Shown here: positions 41,252 through 52,425 of the stretch, in pieces
Position numbering within the stretch: position 1 is the first letter of the stretch
How the letters are laid out: every line of letters begins with the position of its first letter
Source: Vibrio ruber DSM 16370
GTDB lineage: Bacteria; Pseudomonadota; Gammaproteobacteria; Enterobacterales; Vibrionaceae
Direction: 5' to 3'
Assembly: GCF_900163965.1 (NCBI RefSeq)
Contig: NZ_FULE01000031.1
Coordinates: forward strand, 248,001 to 312,000
Length of the DNA: 64,000 nt
Notes under the pieces: generated by a model
Seen by the model: the letters and a program-made list of their open reading frames with translations, nothing else
Databases searched by the model: none
What the model was told of the DNA's origin: nothing
Translations under genes and position numbers: made by a program

Positions 41252-41872
41252 ATGGCAAGATATTTGGGTCCTAAGCTGAAGCTTAGCCGCCGCGAAGGTA
41301 CCGACTTATTCCTTAAGTCAGGCATTCGTGCGATAGATACCAAGTGTAAAATAGATAACGCACCAGGTGTACACGGCGCTCGTCGCGGTCGTCTATCTGA
41401 TTATGGCGTTCAGCTTCGTGAGAAGCAAAAAGTTCGTCGTATGTACGGCGTTCTTGAAAAACAATTCCGTAACTACTATAAAGAAGCTGCCCGTCTAAAA
41501 GGTAATACAGGTGAAAACCTACTTCAGCTTCTTGAAGGTCGTTTGGATAATGTTGTTTACCGTATGGGCTTTGGAGCAACTCGCTCAGAAGCACGTCAGC
41601 TAGTTAGCCATAAAGCTATTCTGGTGAACGGTAAAGTAGTAAACATTCCTTCTTTCAATGTTACGGCAAACGACGTTGTTGCAGTGCGTGAGAAAGCTAA
41701 AAAGCAATCTCGTATCACAGCAGCTCTAGAAGTTGCAGAACAACGCGAAAAACCAACTTGGATTGAAGTGGATGGCAGCAAAATGGAAGGTACGTTCAAG
41801 CGTTTGCCAGAACGTTCAGATCTATCAGCTGACATCAACGAACAATTGATCGTCGAGCTTTACTCTAAGTAA
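41252..41872 (+). CDS. rpsD: 30S ribosomal protein S4
   Basis: 206 residues, starting [20 protein letters not shown]. It is a primary 16S assembly protein, part of the mRNA entry channel, and the autogenous repressor of the alpha operon. The S4 RNA-binding domain ([20 protein letters not shown]) is intact. Confidence 0.97.
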   Translation: MARYLGPKLKLSRREGTDLFLKSGIRAIDTKCKIDNAPGVHGARRGRLSDYGVQLREKQKVRRMYGVLEKQFRNYYKEAARLKGNTGENLLQLLEGRLDNVVYRMGFGATRSEARQLVSHKAILVNGKVVNIPSFNVTANDVVAVREKAKKQSRITAALEVAEQREKPTWIEVDGSKMEGTFKRLPERSDLSADINEQLIVELYSK

Positions 41873-41896
41873 GGTTTAAATTAAAGAGAGGACACA

Positions 41897-42889
41897 ATGC
41901 AGGGTTCTGTAACAGAATTTCTTAAGCCACGTCTTGTTGATATCGAACAAATCAGCACGACACACGCAAAAGTAACTCTTGAGCCGTTAGAGCGTGGTTT
42001 CGGCCATACTCTGGGTAATGCACTTCGCCGAATTCTTCTTTCGTCTATGCCAGGTTGCGCAGTGACTGAAGTTGAAATTGAAGGCGTACTACACGAGTAC
42101 AGCACCAAAGAAGGTGTTCAAGAGGATATCTTAGAGATCCTTCTGAACCTGAAGGGTTTAGCTGTTCGCGTTGCCGAAGGCAAAGATGAAGTGTTCATTA
42201 CACTAAACAAATCAGGCTCGGGCCCTGTTGTTGCAGGTGACATCACTCATGATGGTGATGTTGAGATCGTAAACCCTGAGCACGTTATTTGTCATCTTAC
42301 TGATGGCAATGCTGAGGTCGCAATGCGCATCAAGGTTCAACGTGGTCGTGGTTATGTTCCGGCTTCTGCTCGTATCCATACAGATGAAGATGATCGTCCA
42401 ATTGGTCGCCTACTTGTTGATGCTACTTACAGCCCGGTGGATAAAATCGCCTATACTGTAGAAGCAGCACGTGTAGAACAGCGTACTGATTTAGACAAGC
42501 TCGTCATCGATATGGAAACAAATGGCACAATCGAACCTGAGGAAGCTATCCGTCGTGCAGCAACAATCCTTGCTGAACAATTGGATGCATTCGTAGATCT
42601 GCGTGATGTACGAGTTCCTGAGGAGAAAGAAGAGAAGCCTGAATTCGATCCGATCCTATTGCGTCCTGTAGACGATCTTGAACTAACAGTTCGCTCTGCT
42701 AACTGTTTGAAAGCAGAAGCGATTCACTACATCGGTGATCTAGTACAGCGTACTGAGGTAGAATTACTTAAAACACCTAACCTTGGTAAGAAATCTCTAA
42801 CAGAGATTAAAGACGTGCTTGCATCACGTGGTCTTTCTCTGGGTATGCGCCTAGAAAACTGGCCACCAGCATCTATCGCTGAAGATTAA
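41897..42889 (+). CDS. rpoA: RNA polymerase alpha subunit
   Basis: 330 residues. The N-terminal domain (about 1-235) dimerises and starts core assembly: [21 protein letters not shown] flexible acidic linker is followed by the C-terminal domain (about 250-320), which binds UP elements and CRP ([20 protein letters not shown]). GAGAGGA precedes the ATG. Confidence 0.98.
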   Translation: MQGSVTEFLKPRLVDIEQISTTHAKVTLEPLERGFGHTLGNALRRILLSSMPGCAVTEVEIEGVLHEYSTKEGVQEDILEILLNLKGLAVRVAEGKDEVFITLNKSGSGPVVAGDITHDGDVEIVNPEHVICHLTDGNAEVAMRIKVQRGRGYVPASARIHTDEDDRPIGRLLVDATYSPVDKIAYTVEAARVEQRTDLDKLVIDMETNGTIEPEEAIRRAATILAEQLDAFVDLRDVRVPEEKEEKPEFDPILLRPVDDLELTVRSANCLKAEAIHYIGDLVQRTEVELLKTPNLGKKSLTEIKDVLASRGLSLGMRLENWPPASIAED

Positions 42890-42903
42890 TCGATACAAGT
42901 TAG

Positions 42904-43296
<393 letters not shown>

Positions 43297-43312
43297 TCAG
43301 TTCGTCATTTCG

Positions 43313-43342
43313 AAAAGCCGAGCATATGCTCGGCTTTTTTTA
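43313..43342 (+). terminator. Terminator of the alpha operon
   Basis: AAAAGCCGAGCA / TGCTCGGCTTTT is a perfect stem around a very short loop, followed by a run of T residues. Confidence 0.93.
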
Positions 43343-43417
43343 TTGTCATTTTTAAGTCACCATTTATATCTTAGGTGATGATAGATAGTTGTTGTTGAGT
43401 CATACGATTCTCTTGGC

Positions 43418-43912
43418 TTATTGCTGCCATAAGTGACTGAGTGAGCCCATTAAGCCTTCACTTGCTCCCTGAGTGTTGAGATATTTTAAGATCAGCGGGA
43501 CAAACCGTGACACCATATCAGGACTTAGCCCTAATTGTTTGAAAGCACTGACGACCGCATTCATATCATTTATCTCCGATAATCCATTCTTCATACCAGC
43601 CTGATTCAGCGTTGAGAGATGTTCCATTCCCGGAATGAGTTGATTCAATTCGTTATTATTCTTGTCAGACAATCGGTTTTGAGCCAATGACAATAAGGCT
43701 CCAACCCCACCGGTAGCCTGTTCACCTGAGATTGGGAGCTGCTTGGCTACCTGTGAAATCAGTGGTGAATTGCTTGCTGTGAGTCCCAGTGTTTTACCGA
43801 TAGTGCTGGTCAGATCTTCCGTTTGATTGCCGAGTTTGAAAAAAGCGTAACTTGGAGATGTCAGTGTGGTACTTAACATCAGTGTCCATATCAGAGTGCG
43901 TGTTGTTGTCAT
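43418..43912 (-). CDS. Exported DUF2780 family protein
   Basis: 164 residues with a signal peptide ending SPSYA (about residue 23). The mature protein is alpha-helical with the DUF2780 pattern (GGVGALLSLAQNRLS, VSAFKQLGLSPDMVSRFVPL). The function is unknown; homologues are common in Vibrio. It is convergent with rplQ and lies downstream of fklB, separated from it by a terminator. Confidence 0.75.
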   Translation of the reverse strand: MTTTRTLIWTLMLSTTLTSPSYAFFKLGNQTEDLTSTIGKTLGLTASNSPLISQVAKQLPISGEQATGGVGALLSLAQNRLSDKNNNELNQLIPGMEHLSTLNQAGMKNGLSEINDMNAVVSAFKQLGLSPDMVSRFVPLILKYLNTQGASEGLMGSLSHLWQQ

Positions 43913-43956
43913 GAATGGTTATTCCATCATTGTGAGCTGATGGAGAAAGTTTAGAT

Positions 43957-43982
43957 AAAAAAAGCGGTGCTGAGCACCGCTT
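43957..43982 (-). terminator. Terminator of fklB
   Basis: Read on the minus strand: AAGCGGTGC, loop TCA, GCACCGCTT, then a run of T residues, 40 bases past the fklB stop. Confidence 0.9.
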
Positions 43983-44021
43983 GATGTTAATTCTTTGCTA
44001 ATTTATTGATAGCTGACTGGC

Positions 44022-44642
44022 TTACAGAATATCGAGTAATTCGACTTCAAATACCAATGCAGCATATGGTGGAATCGCAGCACCTGCACCACGCTCACCA
44101 TAAGCAAGATCTTGAGGAATATAGAGCTTCCACTTTGAGCCAACAGGCATGATTTGCAGCGCTTCAACCCAACCTTTAATCACGCCCGTTACTGGGAACT
44201 CAACTGGCTGACCACGAGTCACTGAGCTATCGAATACTGTACCATCGGTCAGTTGACCATGATAGTGAACACGGACAGTCTTATCAGAAGTCGGCACTTC
44301 ACCAGTACCTTCGGTCACCACTTCATACTGAAGACCTGATTCTAAAACAGTTACTTCTGGACGGAGTGCGTTATCTTTCAGGAATGCTTCACCATCAGCC
44401 GCGGCTGCTTTCGCAGCAGATTCACGTGCTTCCTGAGCTTTTGCATGAACAGCTTGCAGTGCTTGATTGATATCATCGATTTCGATTGCTGGCATGTCAC
44501 CTGTCAATGCTGTTGCAATACCGGCAGCAATCGCATCAACGCTGAGTCCTTCTAAACCGCTACCAGCAAGTTGTTGGCCCATTTGCAAACCAATACCGTA
44601 GCTTGCCTTCTGTTCGTTTGTTTCAAGTTGTACGTCAGACAT
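44022..44642 (-). CDS. fklB: FKBP-type peptidyl-prolyl isomerase FklB
   Basis: 206 residues, the length of FKBP22. The N-terminal helical dimerisation domain (about 1-95: SYGIGLQMGQQLAGS) is followed by the FKBP isomerase domain (about 110-206) with VRVHYHGQLTDGTVFDSS, VIKGWVEALQIMPVGSKW and AYGERGAGAAIPPYAALVFE. No signal peptide is seen, so it is cytoplasmic. The ATG at 44642 is the family start; a GTG nine bases upstream is the alternative. Confidence 0.93.
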   Translation of the reverse strand: MSDVQLETNEQKASYGIGLQMGQQLAGSGLEGLSVDAIAAGIATALTGDMPAIEIDDINQALQAVHAKAQEARESAAKAAAADGEAFLKDNALRPEVTVLESGLQYEVVTEGTGEVPTSDKTVRVHYHGQLTDGTVFDSSVTRGQPVEFPVTGVIKGWVEALQIMPVGSKWKLYIPQDLAYGERGAGAAIPPYAALVFEVELLDIL

Positions 44643-44870
44643 AACTGTCACTCTTTTGCGTTAAAACGCTAGAGGATAACAGTTATTGATAGATGATGAA
44701 ATGAAGAACAGGGAGAATATTTCATTGCATAGTTTGATGTGACACGACTCTAATCTTAAATGAAATTTTTTCAGGATTGTGTCAACATTTTAGTTCTAGC
44801 GACGATTCCCCTATACTCACTAAGCGCGAGTTTTTATACTAGCCGGAATAAGCATGGGAGATGTGAATTC

Positions 44871-45488
44871 GTGAATCGCCGACGGGAAAAAAAGGTGCAA
44901 GGTGGCTATCTTGCTGTAATTCAGAGCAAATGGTCAGCTATGAATTTTCAGCAGTTATTGCAGCCAATGATCAGTCAATGTCGTAGTCTATGGGGAGAGT
45001 TGCCGAAATTACATCAACGTTTATTGATGGTTTTGGTGCCTGTGGTCATGCTTCTTGTTTTGCTCCCTTGGCCGAAAGAAGGGCAAATGGCGTCTGAACA
45101 GACCGCTAGCGACGAGACTGTTGGAGAGCAGCGTGTCGCGCTGGCACTGGATCCCGATAGCTTGCAGGAACCCAATGAGCCTGTTACATCCCCGAAAACC
45201 GTCAAATCGGCTGTTGAGCCTCGCACAACAGCGTGGGTCAACTATACGATACAAAATGGTGATACGCTTTCTAAGGTGTTCCGTACCAACGATCTCTCTC
45301 TGGCTGATCTGAATGCACTGGTTCAGGTCGAGGGCTCAGATAAGCCTCTCAGTAACATCAAACCGGGGCAACTAATCCGTTATAAACTGACGACGAAAGG
45401 TGATCTGGACATTTTGCAAGTTGAGCAAAAGGATCAATCAATCATGTTTTTCCGCTTATCCAATGGCGGATTTGGCCGGAGTAAATAA
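44871..45488 (+). CDS. OapA family protein (LysM-like, cell envelope)
   Basis: About 205 residues. A basic N-terminus (NRRREKK) precedes an OapA N-terminal domain with one membrane segment (LLMVLVPVVMLLVLLPW), a Pro/Thr/Glu-rich spacer and a C-terminal OapA/LysM-like domain (VNYTIQNGDTLSKVFRTNDL). It is probably an inner-membrane-anchored protein reaching the peptidoglycan. The start is uncertain: GTG at 44871 has GGGAG upstream; the frame is open back to 44760 and an ATG lies at 44940. Divergent from fklB. Confidence 0.75.
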   Translation: MNRRREKKVQGGYLAVIQSKWSAMNFQQLLQPMISQCRSLWGELPKLHQRLLMVLVPVVMLLVLLPWPKEGQMASEQTASDETVGEQRVALALDPDSLQEPNEPVTSPKTVKSAVEPRTTAWVNYTIQNGDTLSKVFRTNDLSLADLNALVQVEGSDKPLSNIKPGQLIRYKLTTKGDLDILQVEQKDQSIMFFRLSNGGFGRSK

Positions 45489-45601
45489 CGTCGCCAGAGA
45501 ATGGCTTGAGCAGCATTACATCGGGGAATAGCAATGAGTGCTATCCTCAGGGTGTCAATCAAGTGAGCACCGTCCGAATGCTTCTTTGATGGGGCATTGA
45601 T

Positions 45602-46051
45602 CTAAACTCTCTTCATATCGATATGCGGAATACCATCTTCAAGATAGGGTTCGGACGTCTCAACGAATCCATATTGGTGGTAAAACGTCTTTAAGTGTGT
45701 CTGTGCACCAATTTCAATTGGTGTGTCCGGCCACAAATGACAACACTGTTCAATGGCATAACTGAGCAGCTGATGTCCCGCACCTTCTCCCCGGATACAT
45801 TTGTGGGTCGCTATTCGGCCGATACTACTCCCCGGATAGCTAATACCGGGTGGAATTAACCGGGCACAGGCAATGATGTTTCCATCCTGATATCCGAGTA
45901 GGTGGCGGACACCTGACATATGATCTTTATCGTCTAATTCAGGATAGGGGCAAGCCTGTTCAACGACAAAAATGTCAATCCGCAATTTGAGCAATTGATA
46001 GAGCTGCACCGTCGTCAGCTCGGAAAAGGGAAGTAAATGCCAAGTTATCAT
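45602..46051 (-). CDS. GNAT family acetyltransferase (ElaA-like)
   Basis: 149 residues. Matches the ElaA group of GNAT acetyltransferases: LRIDIFVVEQACPYPELDD near the N-terminus and the acetyl-CoA-binding segment IGRIATHKCIRGEGAGHQLL. The acceptor substrate is unknown. The ATG at 46051 is preferred to the TTG one codon upstream. Convergent with the OapA-like gene. Confidence 0.85.
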   Translation of the reverse strand: MITWHLLPFSELTTVQLYQLLKLRIDIFVVEQACPYPELDDKDHMSGVRHLLGYQDGNIIACARLIPPGISYPGSSIGRIATHKCIRGEGAGHQLLSYAIEQCCHLWPDTPIEIGAQTHLKTFYHQYGFVETSEPYLEDGIPHIDMKRV

Positions 46052-46156
46052 CAAAAAATACCGCTGAGTGAATGAGAGTCATGGTCGACAATCTACTTTT
46101 ACAGGATGTGATTATCATTAACAAATGTTAACAGCGAGTATCTAAAGCATTGCTCA

Positions 46157-46750
46157 TTAACAATGACCAAAGTTTGAGTTTTCTGACAGCGTGTCCACGC
46201 GCTTTTTAATTCGGCTCAGACTGATCGGTGTGATTCCCAGATAAGCGGCAACATGATAGTCAGCCAATCGCTCAAGCAGTTGCGGATAATGCTGGCGGAA
46301 TAGTTGATAACGCTCCTCCGGGGTATAAAGCAGCATCAATCTCTCTTTATTTTCTTTGTGGATCAGTTTCGTTTCGAGCAATTTTATATAAGCCGGATGT
46401 CGCGACGCGTGCCACTGAAACAGCACACTAATCGGCAAACACATTAATTTTACTGGTGAAAGTGTTTCCAGAAGATAAGGTAATGGCTCCCGTTTGATCA
46501 GACTTTCAAAACCGATGATCCAGTCAGATTCCCAGTAAAACTCTTTGCTGAACGATTTTCCTTTATCAGTGAGATAACTGGCATGACAGATTCCTTCAAG
46601 GATAAAGTAGATGTGTGAGGCAACTTCACCCTGATGAGAAAGAATATGGCGAGTCGGAAGATCAAGTGGGGTGGCAATCGCGAGCAATGCCTCAATGTCT
46701 TCATCATGAAAGCCGCTATGCACTAAATAATTCCGGAATGTGTTTTCCAT
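46157..46750 (-). CDS. Crp/Fnr-type transcriptional regulator with cyclic-nucleotide-binding fold
   Basis: 197 residues. The N-terminal cNMP-binding-like domain (about 20-120: ILSHQGEVASHIYFILEGIC) lacks the full cAMP phosphate-binding cassette of CRP, so cAMP may not be the ligand. A C-terminal helix-turn-helix follows (VAAYLGITPISLSRIKKRV). The target genes are unknown. It lies downstream of cpdB on the same strand, separated from it by a strong hairpin. Confidence 0.8.
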   Translation of the reverse strand: MENTFRNYLVHSGFHDEDIEALLAIATPLDLPTRHILSHQGEVASHIYFILEGICHASYLTDKGKSFSKEFYWESDWIIGFESLIKREPLPYLLETLSPVKLMCLPISVLFQWHASRHPAYIKLLETKLIHKENKERLMLLYTPEERYQLFRQHYPQLLERLADYHVAAYLGITPISLSRIKKRVDTLSENSNFGHC

Positions 46751-46767
46751 GAATCCCTCAAAAGTAG

Positions 46768-46805
46768 ACAGTACCAGTCGTAACTTCCGCTACGACTGGT
46801 ACTGT
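46768..46805 (-). terminator. Strong hairpin terminator downstream of cpdB
   Basis: Fifteen-base perfect arms (ACAGTACCAGTCGTA / TACGACTGGTACTGT) with an eight-base loop lie 14 bases past the cpdB stop. A TTTT follows a few bases after the stem on the minus strand. Confidence 0.75.
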
Positions 46806-46818
46806 AATCAATTCAGGC

Positions 46819-48795
46819 TTATTTTTGTAGCTCAATCTCATAGACCGCGAAGCCTGCTTCATCAGTCATCAGTTGTTTCATCGGATAGCGGCCATATTGT
46901 TGAATGAATTGGGCGGCTTTTTCTCCCGGCGCTGTTTCAAAACGAATATCGAGTTTTTTTGAAGTCTCAATCGGGGCTAAACGCCAGTTGTTATCCGCTG
47001 TGGGATGAATCTCTCCCTGATTTTTACTGACCTGAGCAATGTAATTGGCCAGAATCGTCCGGTTTTCATCGGGGGCGTCAAAAGCCACATGTGAAGCACC
47101 GGTTCCGGAGAACTTGTTGCCATACGCGCGATAGTTATTGGTGGCAATAAGAAAGACTTGATTATCCGGGATTGCTTTCCCTTGATAAGATAAACCGACA
47201 ATACGTCTGCTGTTTGGGTGAACCAATTGGCAGTCACCATCATATCGGGCAGGCTGAGTTACATCGATCTGATACTCAATGCCATCAATCACATCAAAGT
47301 TATAGGTTCTGAATCCATCCCAATCGATAAGAGATTGAGGCGTCGTCTGAGTCGGGTCAATACGATTGAATTGCCCGGCCGAGCATTCCAGCCACTCTTT
47401 CAGCTCTCGTCCAGTGACTTTGAGCGCCACTAAGGTATTTGGGTAAAGATACAGGTCTGCGGCATTACGGAAAGTCAGTTGTCCTGATTCAACTTCGGTA
47501 TAGTTTGAGGGATCATTTTTTCGGCCACCGGCTTTAAATGGCGCAGCAGCAGACAGAACTGGCAGGCCACTTAGATCCGGATCGCCCTGAATCATTTTTT
47601 CAACGTAGGCTTGCTGAGCCAGATTGACGATCTGAACGGTCGGATCGTCCTGAACGAGTGCCAGATAGCTATACATTTTATCACTGGCACGGCCGATAGG
47701 CTGATTGACAAATTGCCGTGTAGCCTGGTGATCGGATTGGACGGCGTGACGAAGTTGTGCATCTGCCGGTACCAAGGCATGATGCGTCATATTGTCATAA
47801 ATCGGACGCGCTTGTGATTGACTGCCAGTGACCTGCCAGTGATGGTTTTTCTTTTCTATAGTGAGGTCAATAATGCCGACATGGCTTCCCCAGCGTCCGG
47901 GCATCACCGCAGCAACACCGTGAATTGTTCCCTTGTGGTTATCGACATCCGGCAGATTATCGAAACCTTTTCCGGGGAATACCGCATGAGCGTGACCAAA
48001 AGCAATCGCGTCAATGTCAGGGATTTCTGCAAGGTAGTAAACCGAGTTTTCAGCGCCGACATGATAAGGTGTGGTTGCAATACCCGAATGGGGAATCGCA
48101 ACGATGATATCAGCGCCTTCCTGTTTCATCTTGGGGATCAGGGCTTTTGCCGTGGCTTTGATATCTTTGGTATAGACGTTACCGGTTAAATTTTTCTTAT
48201 CCCAGGTCATAATCTGGGGTGGAGCAAAGCCGATATAGCCAACCTTCAATTGCTGCGGTTTTCCGTCGGTATCGGTCAATGTATACGATTTGATGAGATA
48301 AGGACGGAAATAATGCTGATCTGTTTTGGCATCAAATATATTGGCGTTGATATAAGGGAAATTCGCATCATTAAGGGTTTCTTTCAGGTATCCAAGCCCA
48401 TAATTGAACTCATGATTACCAATATTCCCAACCTCGTAGCCGAGAAGATTCATCGCCTTATAAACCGGATGAACTTCTCCGGTCTTGATACCTTTGGCTG
48501 CCATATAGTCACCCATCGGACTACCCTGAATCAGATCACCGTTATCAATTAAAAGCGAGTTCGGATTTTCTTCACGGGCAGTCTTGATCAGGCTGGCTGC
48601 CCGGATTAAGCCAATCTTTTCTGAAGATTTGTCTTTGTAATAGTCATAGTCCATGATGTTAGCATGGATATCTGTTGTTTCTATGATACGAAGCTGGATA
48701 GTTTCTGCATTGACTGAGTTGGAGAGTATTGAGGAAGAAAGTATCAGTAATTCACTAAGTAATGATAGAATGAGAAATCTTCTGGGCTGTTTCAT
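46819..48795 (-). CDS. cpdB: Periplasmic 2',3'-cyclic-nucleotide 2'-phosphodiesterase / 3'-nucleotidase
   Basis: 658 residues, signal peptide at the N-terminus (about 1-29). The metallophosphatase domain carries [41 protein letters not shown] and [11 protein letters not shown]; the C-terminal 5'-nucleotidase domain binds the base. The enzyme salvages extracellular nucleotides. It is divergent from the siroheme methyltransferase gene. Confidence 0.94.
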   Translation of the reverse strand: MKQPRRFLILSLLSELLILSSSILSNSVNAETIQLRIIETTDIHANIMDYDYYKDKSSEKIGLIRAASLIKTAREENPNSLLIDNGDLIQGSPMGDYMAAKGIKTGEVHPVYKAMNLLGYEVGNIGNHEFNYGLGYLKETLNDANFPYINANIFDAKTDQHYFRPYLIKSYTLTDTDGKPQQLKVGYIGFAPPQIMTWDKKNLTGNVYTKDIKATAKALIPKMKQEGADIIVAIPHSGIATTPYHVGAENSVYYLAEIPDIDAIAFGHAHAVFPGKGFDNLPDVDNHKGTIHGVAAVMPGRWGSHVGIIDLTIEKKNHHWQVTGSQSQARPIYDNMTHHALVPADAQLRHAVQSDHQATRQFVNQPIGRASDKMYSYLALVQDDPTVQIVNLAQQAYVEKMIQGDPDLSGLPVLSAAAPFKAGGRKNDPSNYTEVESGQLTFRNAADLYLYPNTLVALKVTGRELKEWLECSAGQFNRIDPTQTTPQSLIDWDGFRTYNFDVIDGIEYQIDVTQPARYDGDCQLVHPNSRRIVGLSYQGKAIPDNQVFLIATNNYRAYGNKFSGTGASHVAFDAPDENRTILANYIAQVSKNQGEIHPTADNNWRLAPIETSKKLDIRFETAPGEKAAQFIQQYGRYPMKQLMTDEAGFAVYEIELQK

Positions 48796-48955
48796 ACGCT
48801 GCCGGATCCATAAGCGGTAAATGATTTGGCTAATGTAGCAAAGATGAATGAAAGCTATATTTCAATGAGTTAGAAAATGTGACGTACGTCGTTTAATACA
48901 GCAATGGGCTTTTTTATTGAAGAAAATGTTTCCTTATCAGATTTTCGAATAAAAA

Positions 48956-48975
48956 ATGAAATTTTAGAATTTCAT
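48956..48975. promoter_or_regulatory. Perfect inverted repeat in the cpdB / cobA divergent promoter region
   Basis: ATGAAATTTTAGAATTTCAT has 8-base perfect arms around TTAG, 54 bases before the methyltransferase start and 160 from cpdB. Position and symmetry suggest an operator; the regulator is not identified. Confidence 0.4.
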
Positions 48976-49028
48976 GTCATATGTAGAGGTCGCCATAATG
49001 CACATATTCATTTTAGGTGGGGTGTGTT

Positions 49029-49907
49029 ATGGCAAGGGATCAAGTTGTGACTCGTTTACCCGTTAAACCAGTCCGTCCGTCTGTGAAGGTCGATGCGTCA
49101 GAACAAATCAGCTACCACTTTACAACATCCCAGCTACAGGCCGGTGAAGTCGCATTGGTCGGTGCTGGGCCGGGAGACCCGGAATTACTGACTGTCAAAG
49201 CGGTTAACTTTCTCCGACAGGCCGATGTCGTTCTATATGACTATCTGGTCTCGGAAGAGATTATGTCACTGATTCCGGACAGTACGATTCTGGTGTGTGT
49301 CGGCAAACGAGCCGGACACCATAGTGTGCCGCAAGATAAAACCAACCAGCTTTTGGTCGATTTTGCCAGACAGGGACATCGAGTCGTGCGAATCAAAGGG
49401 GGTGACCCGTTTATTTTTGGCCGGGGTGGTGAAGAACTGGAAAGTTTGTTCGATGCTGGGATCCGCTTTCAAGTCGTCCCCGGTATCACCGCAGCTGCCG
49501 GTGCGACAGCCTATGCCGGAATTCCCCTGACACACCGGGATTATGCCCAGTCCGCGATTTTTGTTACAGGTCATGTTCGTGCCGAGCAAGATGAAATGGA
49601 TTGGTCAACACTGGCTCGGGGAAGACAGACGCTCGTGATCTATATGGGCTTGATGAAATCCGGATATATCCGGGAACAGCTAATTCAGCATGGCCGTGAC
49701 GCGAAGACACCTGTTGCTGTCATTGAACGGGGAACGCAAGCTGCGCAGAAACTGTTTCGTGGCACATTGGACGATTTGCCGCAGTTAGCGGCTCAGGCCG
49801 ATTCGCCTGCTTTGATTGTGATTGGTGAAGTGGTTTCACTGTCCGAAAAGCTTAATTGGTTCAGCAGTCCTCAGGAAGCAGAACCCGTGCTTTGTATGCA
49901 TAAATAA
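49029..49907 (+). CDS. cobA: Uroporphyrinogen-III C-methyltransferase (SUMT)
   Basis: 292 residues. An SAM-dependent methyltransferase making precorrin-2, the precursor of siroheme for sulfite reductase. The family blocks VGAGPGDPELLTVKA, VRIKGGDPFIFGRGGEE and VPGITAAAGATAYAGIPLTH are complete. It lacks the CysG N-terminal dehydrogenase/ferrochelatase half. About 35 extra residues precede the catalytic domain. The ATG at 49029 has AGGTGGGG upstream. It lies 122 bases before cysD, matching its role in sulfate reduction. Confidence 0.92.
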   Translation: MARDQVVTRLPVKPVRPSVKVDASEQISYHFTTSQLQAGEVALVGAGPGDPELLTVKAVNFLRQADVVLYDYLVSEEIMSLIPDSTILVCVGKRAGHHSVPQDKTNQLLVDFARQGHRVVRIKGGDPFIFGRGGEELESLFDAGIRFQVVPGITAAAGATAYAGIPLTHRDYAQSAIFVTGHVRAEQDEMDWSTLARGRQTLVIYMGLMKSGYIREQLIQHGRDAKTPVAVIERGTQAAQKLFRGTLDDLPQLAAQADSPALIVIGEVVSLSEKLNWFSSPQEAEPVLCMHK

Positions 49908-50029
49908 AAAGATACGTATCAATTGGTCGAGGTATCCGGTTATCCGGACTAAATCAGGATGACTCACTCATCCATTAAGAAATCGAATTGCATAACACAC
50001 TCATCTTGTGAGTCAAAAGGAAGCAAGAG

Positions 50030-50938
50030 ATGGATCAACAACGTTTAACTCATTTAAAACAACTGGAAGCTGAAAGTATTCATATCATTCGTGAAGTTGC
50101 AGCTGAATTCGGCAACCCGGTGATGATGTATTCCATCGGAAAAGATTCATCGGTGATGCTGCATTTGGCTCGCAAAGCCTTCTATCCGGGCAAAATTCCG
50201 TTTCCGTTACTACATGTCGACACCAACTGGAAGTTTCGTGAAATGATCGAGTTTCGCGATAAAACCGCAGAAAAATATGGTTTCGAGTTACTGGTGCATA
50301 AAAATCCCGAAGGTCTTGAAATGGGAATCAACCCATTTGTGCACGGCAGTTCCAAACATACCGACATTATGAAAACTCAGAGTCTGAAGCAAGCACTCAA
50401 CAAATATGGTTTTGATGCTGCATTTGGTGGGGCGCGTCGGGATGAAGAGAAGTCTCGTGCCAAAGAGCGGGTCTATTCGTTTCGGGATAAGAACCATACT
50501 TGGGATCCTAAAAACCAGCGCCCGGAAATCTGGCATACCTATAACGGCCAGATTAACAAAGGGGAGAGCATTCGGGTTTTCCCTTTATCCAACTGGACTG
50601 AGCTGGACATCTGGCAATACATCTATCTGGAAGGGATTGATATTGTGCCGCTTTACTTCGCTGAGAAGCGGCCTGTCGTCGAACGCGACGGGATGCTAAT
50701 CATGGTTGACGATGACCGGATGGAAATTTTACCGGGTGAGGTGGTCGAGCAGAAATCGGTTCGGTTCCGGACTCTCGGATGTTATCCGCTGACCGGAGCC
50801 ATTGAATCGACGGCAAGCACATTGCCGGAAATTATTGAAGAGATGCTGGTGGCAACTTCCAGTGAGCGTCAGGGGCGAGCGATCGATCACGATCAGTCCG
50901 GATCCATGGAATTGAAAAAACGTCAGGGTTATTTCTAA
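50030..50938 (+). CDS. cysD: Sulfate adenylyltransferase subunit 2
   Basis: 302 residues. Catalytic subunit that makes adenosine 5'-phosphosulfate from ATP and sulfate, with CysN. The ATP-pyrophosphatase loop [20 protein letters not shown] and [18 protein letters not shown] are intact. First gene of cysD-cysN-permease-cysC, with AAGGAAGC before the ATG. Confidence 0.97.
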   Translation: MDQQRLTHLKQLEAESIHIIREVAAEFGNPVMMYSIGKDSSVMLHLARKAFYPGKIPFPLLHVDTNWKFREMIEFRDKTAEKYGFELLVHKNPEGLEMGINPFVHGSSKHTDIMKTQSLKQALNKYGFDAAFGGARRDEEKSRAKERVYSFRDKNHTWDPKNQRPEIWHTYNGQINKGESIRVFPLSNWTELDIWQYIYLEGIDIVPLYFAEKRPVVERDGMLIMVDDDRMEILPGEVVEQKSVRFRTLGCYPLTGAIESTASTLPEIIEEMLVATSSERQGRAIDHDQSGSMELKKRQGYF

Positions 50939-50955
50939 GGGGCGAGAGAAAGTTT

Positions 50956-52383
50956 ATGAATAGTGCAGTTCAGGCTCAGCTAGCTGAGTTAGGTATTGAA
51001 GGTTACCTGAATCAACATCAACACAAATCGTTACTTAGATTTCTGACATGTGGCTCGGTCGATGACGGTAAGAGTACGTTGATCGGTCGTTTGCTTCACG
51101 ACTCAAAACAGATCTACGAGGATCAATTGGCTGCCGTTCATTCGGATAGTCAGCGTGTCGGTACAACCGGTGAGCGTCCGGATTTGGCGCTGCTGGTGGA
51201 TGGACTACAGGCTGAACGCGAACAGGGCATTACAATTGATGTGGCATATCGCTATTTTTCAACGCAGAAGCGTAAATTTATCATCGCAGATACTCCGGGA
51301 CATGAGCAGTACACACGGAATATGGCAACCGGTGCTTCAACATGTGATTTAGCGATTATTCTGATTGATGCGCGTAAAGGTGTATTGGATCAGACTCGTC
51401 GGCACTCTTTCATTTCCAATCTTTTGGGGCTGAGACACTTTGTGGTTGCGGTCAATAAGATGGACTTAGTGGATTATTCTCAGGAACGTTTTGAAGCGAT
51501 CCGTCAGGAATACCTTGAATTCTCTCGTCATCTACAGGGTGAAACGGATATTCAGATCATCCCGATTTCAGCTTTAGAAGGGGACAATGTTGTTGAGAAA
51601 AGTCAGCATATGCATTGGTATCAAGGCCCTTCGCTACTTGACCTGTTGGAAACTGTCGATGTCGATCAGGTGAAAGGAACGGGAGCATTTCGTTTCCCCG
51701 TTCAATATGTGAATCGTCCGAATCTCGATTTCCGCGGGTTTGCCGGTACCGTTGCATCAGGCGTTATCCGGCCCGGGGATAAAGTTAAGGTATTACCGTC
51801 GGGTAAATCCTCCACGGTTGCCCGGATCGTCACTTTTGATGGTGATTTGGAACAGGCATATACCGGTCAGGCAGTGACACTGACGCTGAATGATGAAATT
51901 GATATCAGTCGTGGTGATTTGATTGTTCTGGAAGATGCTCAGCTCGATACGAGCAACCATTTATTGGCGGATGTGGTGTGGATGACTGAGCAACCATTGC
52001 AGCCGGGTCGGGATTACGACATTAAAATCGCCGGCCATAAAACGATTGGTCAGGTGAAATCGATTCGTCATCAATATGATATCAATAATCTTTCGACTTA
52101 TCCGGCCGAATCTCTGCCTCTCAATGGGATTGGTTTATGTGAATGGACTTTCAATCAGGCCATCGCACTCGATAAATATCTCGACTGCGCGGACACCGGT
52201 GGATTTATTATTATTGACCGCCTGACCAATGTCACGGTTGGTGCCGGACTGGTTCGTGACAGCCTGCAAACGGTGGCTCAGACACTGGGAAATTTCTCTG
52301 AATTTGAGCTGGAACTGAACGCACTGATTCGTAAGCACTTTCCACATTGGGGTGCTCAAGATATCCGTCAATTACTGAAGTAG
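50956..52383 (+). CDS. cysN: Sulfate adenylyltransferase subunit 1 (GTPase)
   Basis: 475 residues. GTPase subunit driving APS synthesis. The G motifs are present: [18 protein letters not shown] (33-50), [17 protein letters not shown] and NKMDLVD. EF-Tu-like beta-barrel domains follow. It is not fused to APS kinase, which is encoded separately downstream. Confidence 0.97.
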   Translation: MNSAVQAQLAELGIEGYLNQHQHKSLLRFLTCGSVDDGKSTLIGRLLHDSKQIYEDQLAAVHSDSQRVGTTGERPDLALLVDGLQAEREQGITIDVAYRYFSTQKRKFIIADTPGHEQYTRNMATGASTCDLAIILIDARKGVLDQTRRHSFISNLLGLRHFVVAVNKMDLVDYSQERFEAIRQEYLEFSRHLQGETDIQIIPISALEGDNVVEKSQHMHWYQGPSLLDLLETVDVDQVKGTGAFRFPVQYVNRPNLDFRGFAGTVASGVIRPGDKVKVLPSGKSSTVARIVTFDGDLEQAYTGQAVTLTLNDEIDISRGDLIVLEDAQLDTSNHLLADVVWMTEQPLQPGRDYDIKIAGHKTIGQVKSIRHQYDINNLSTYPAESLPLNGIGLCEWTFNQAIALDKYLDCADTGGFIIIDRLTNVTVGAGLVRDSLQTVAQTLGNFSEFELELNALIRKHFPHWGAQDIRQLLK

Positions 52384-52425
52384 GCTGCTTGAAAGGGTGA
52401 TATCACCCTTTCTGAGGGATGAGTG

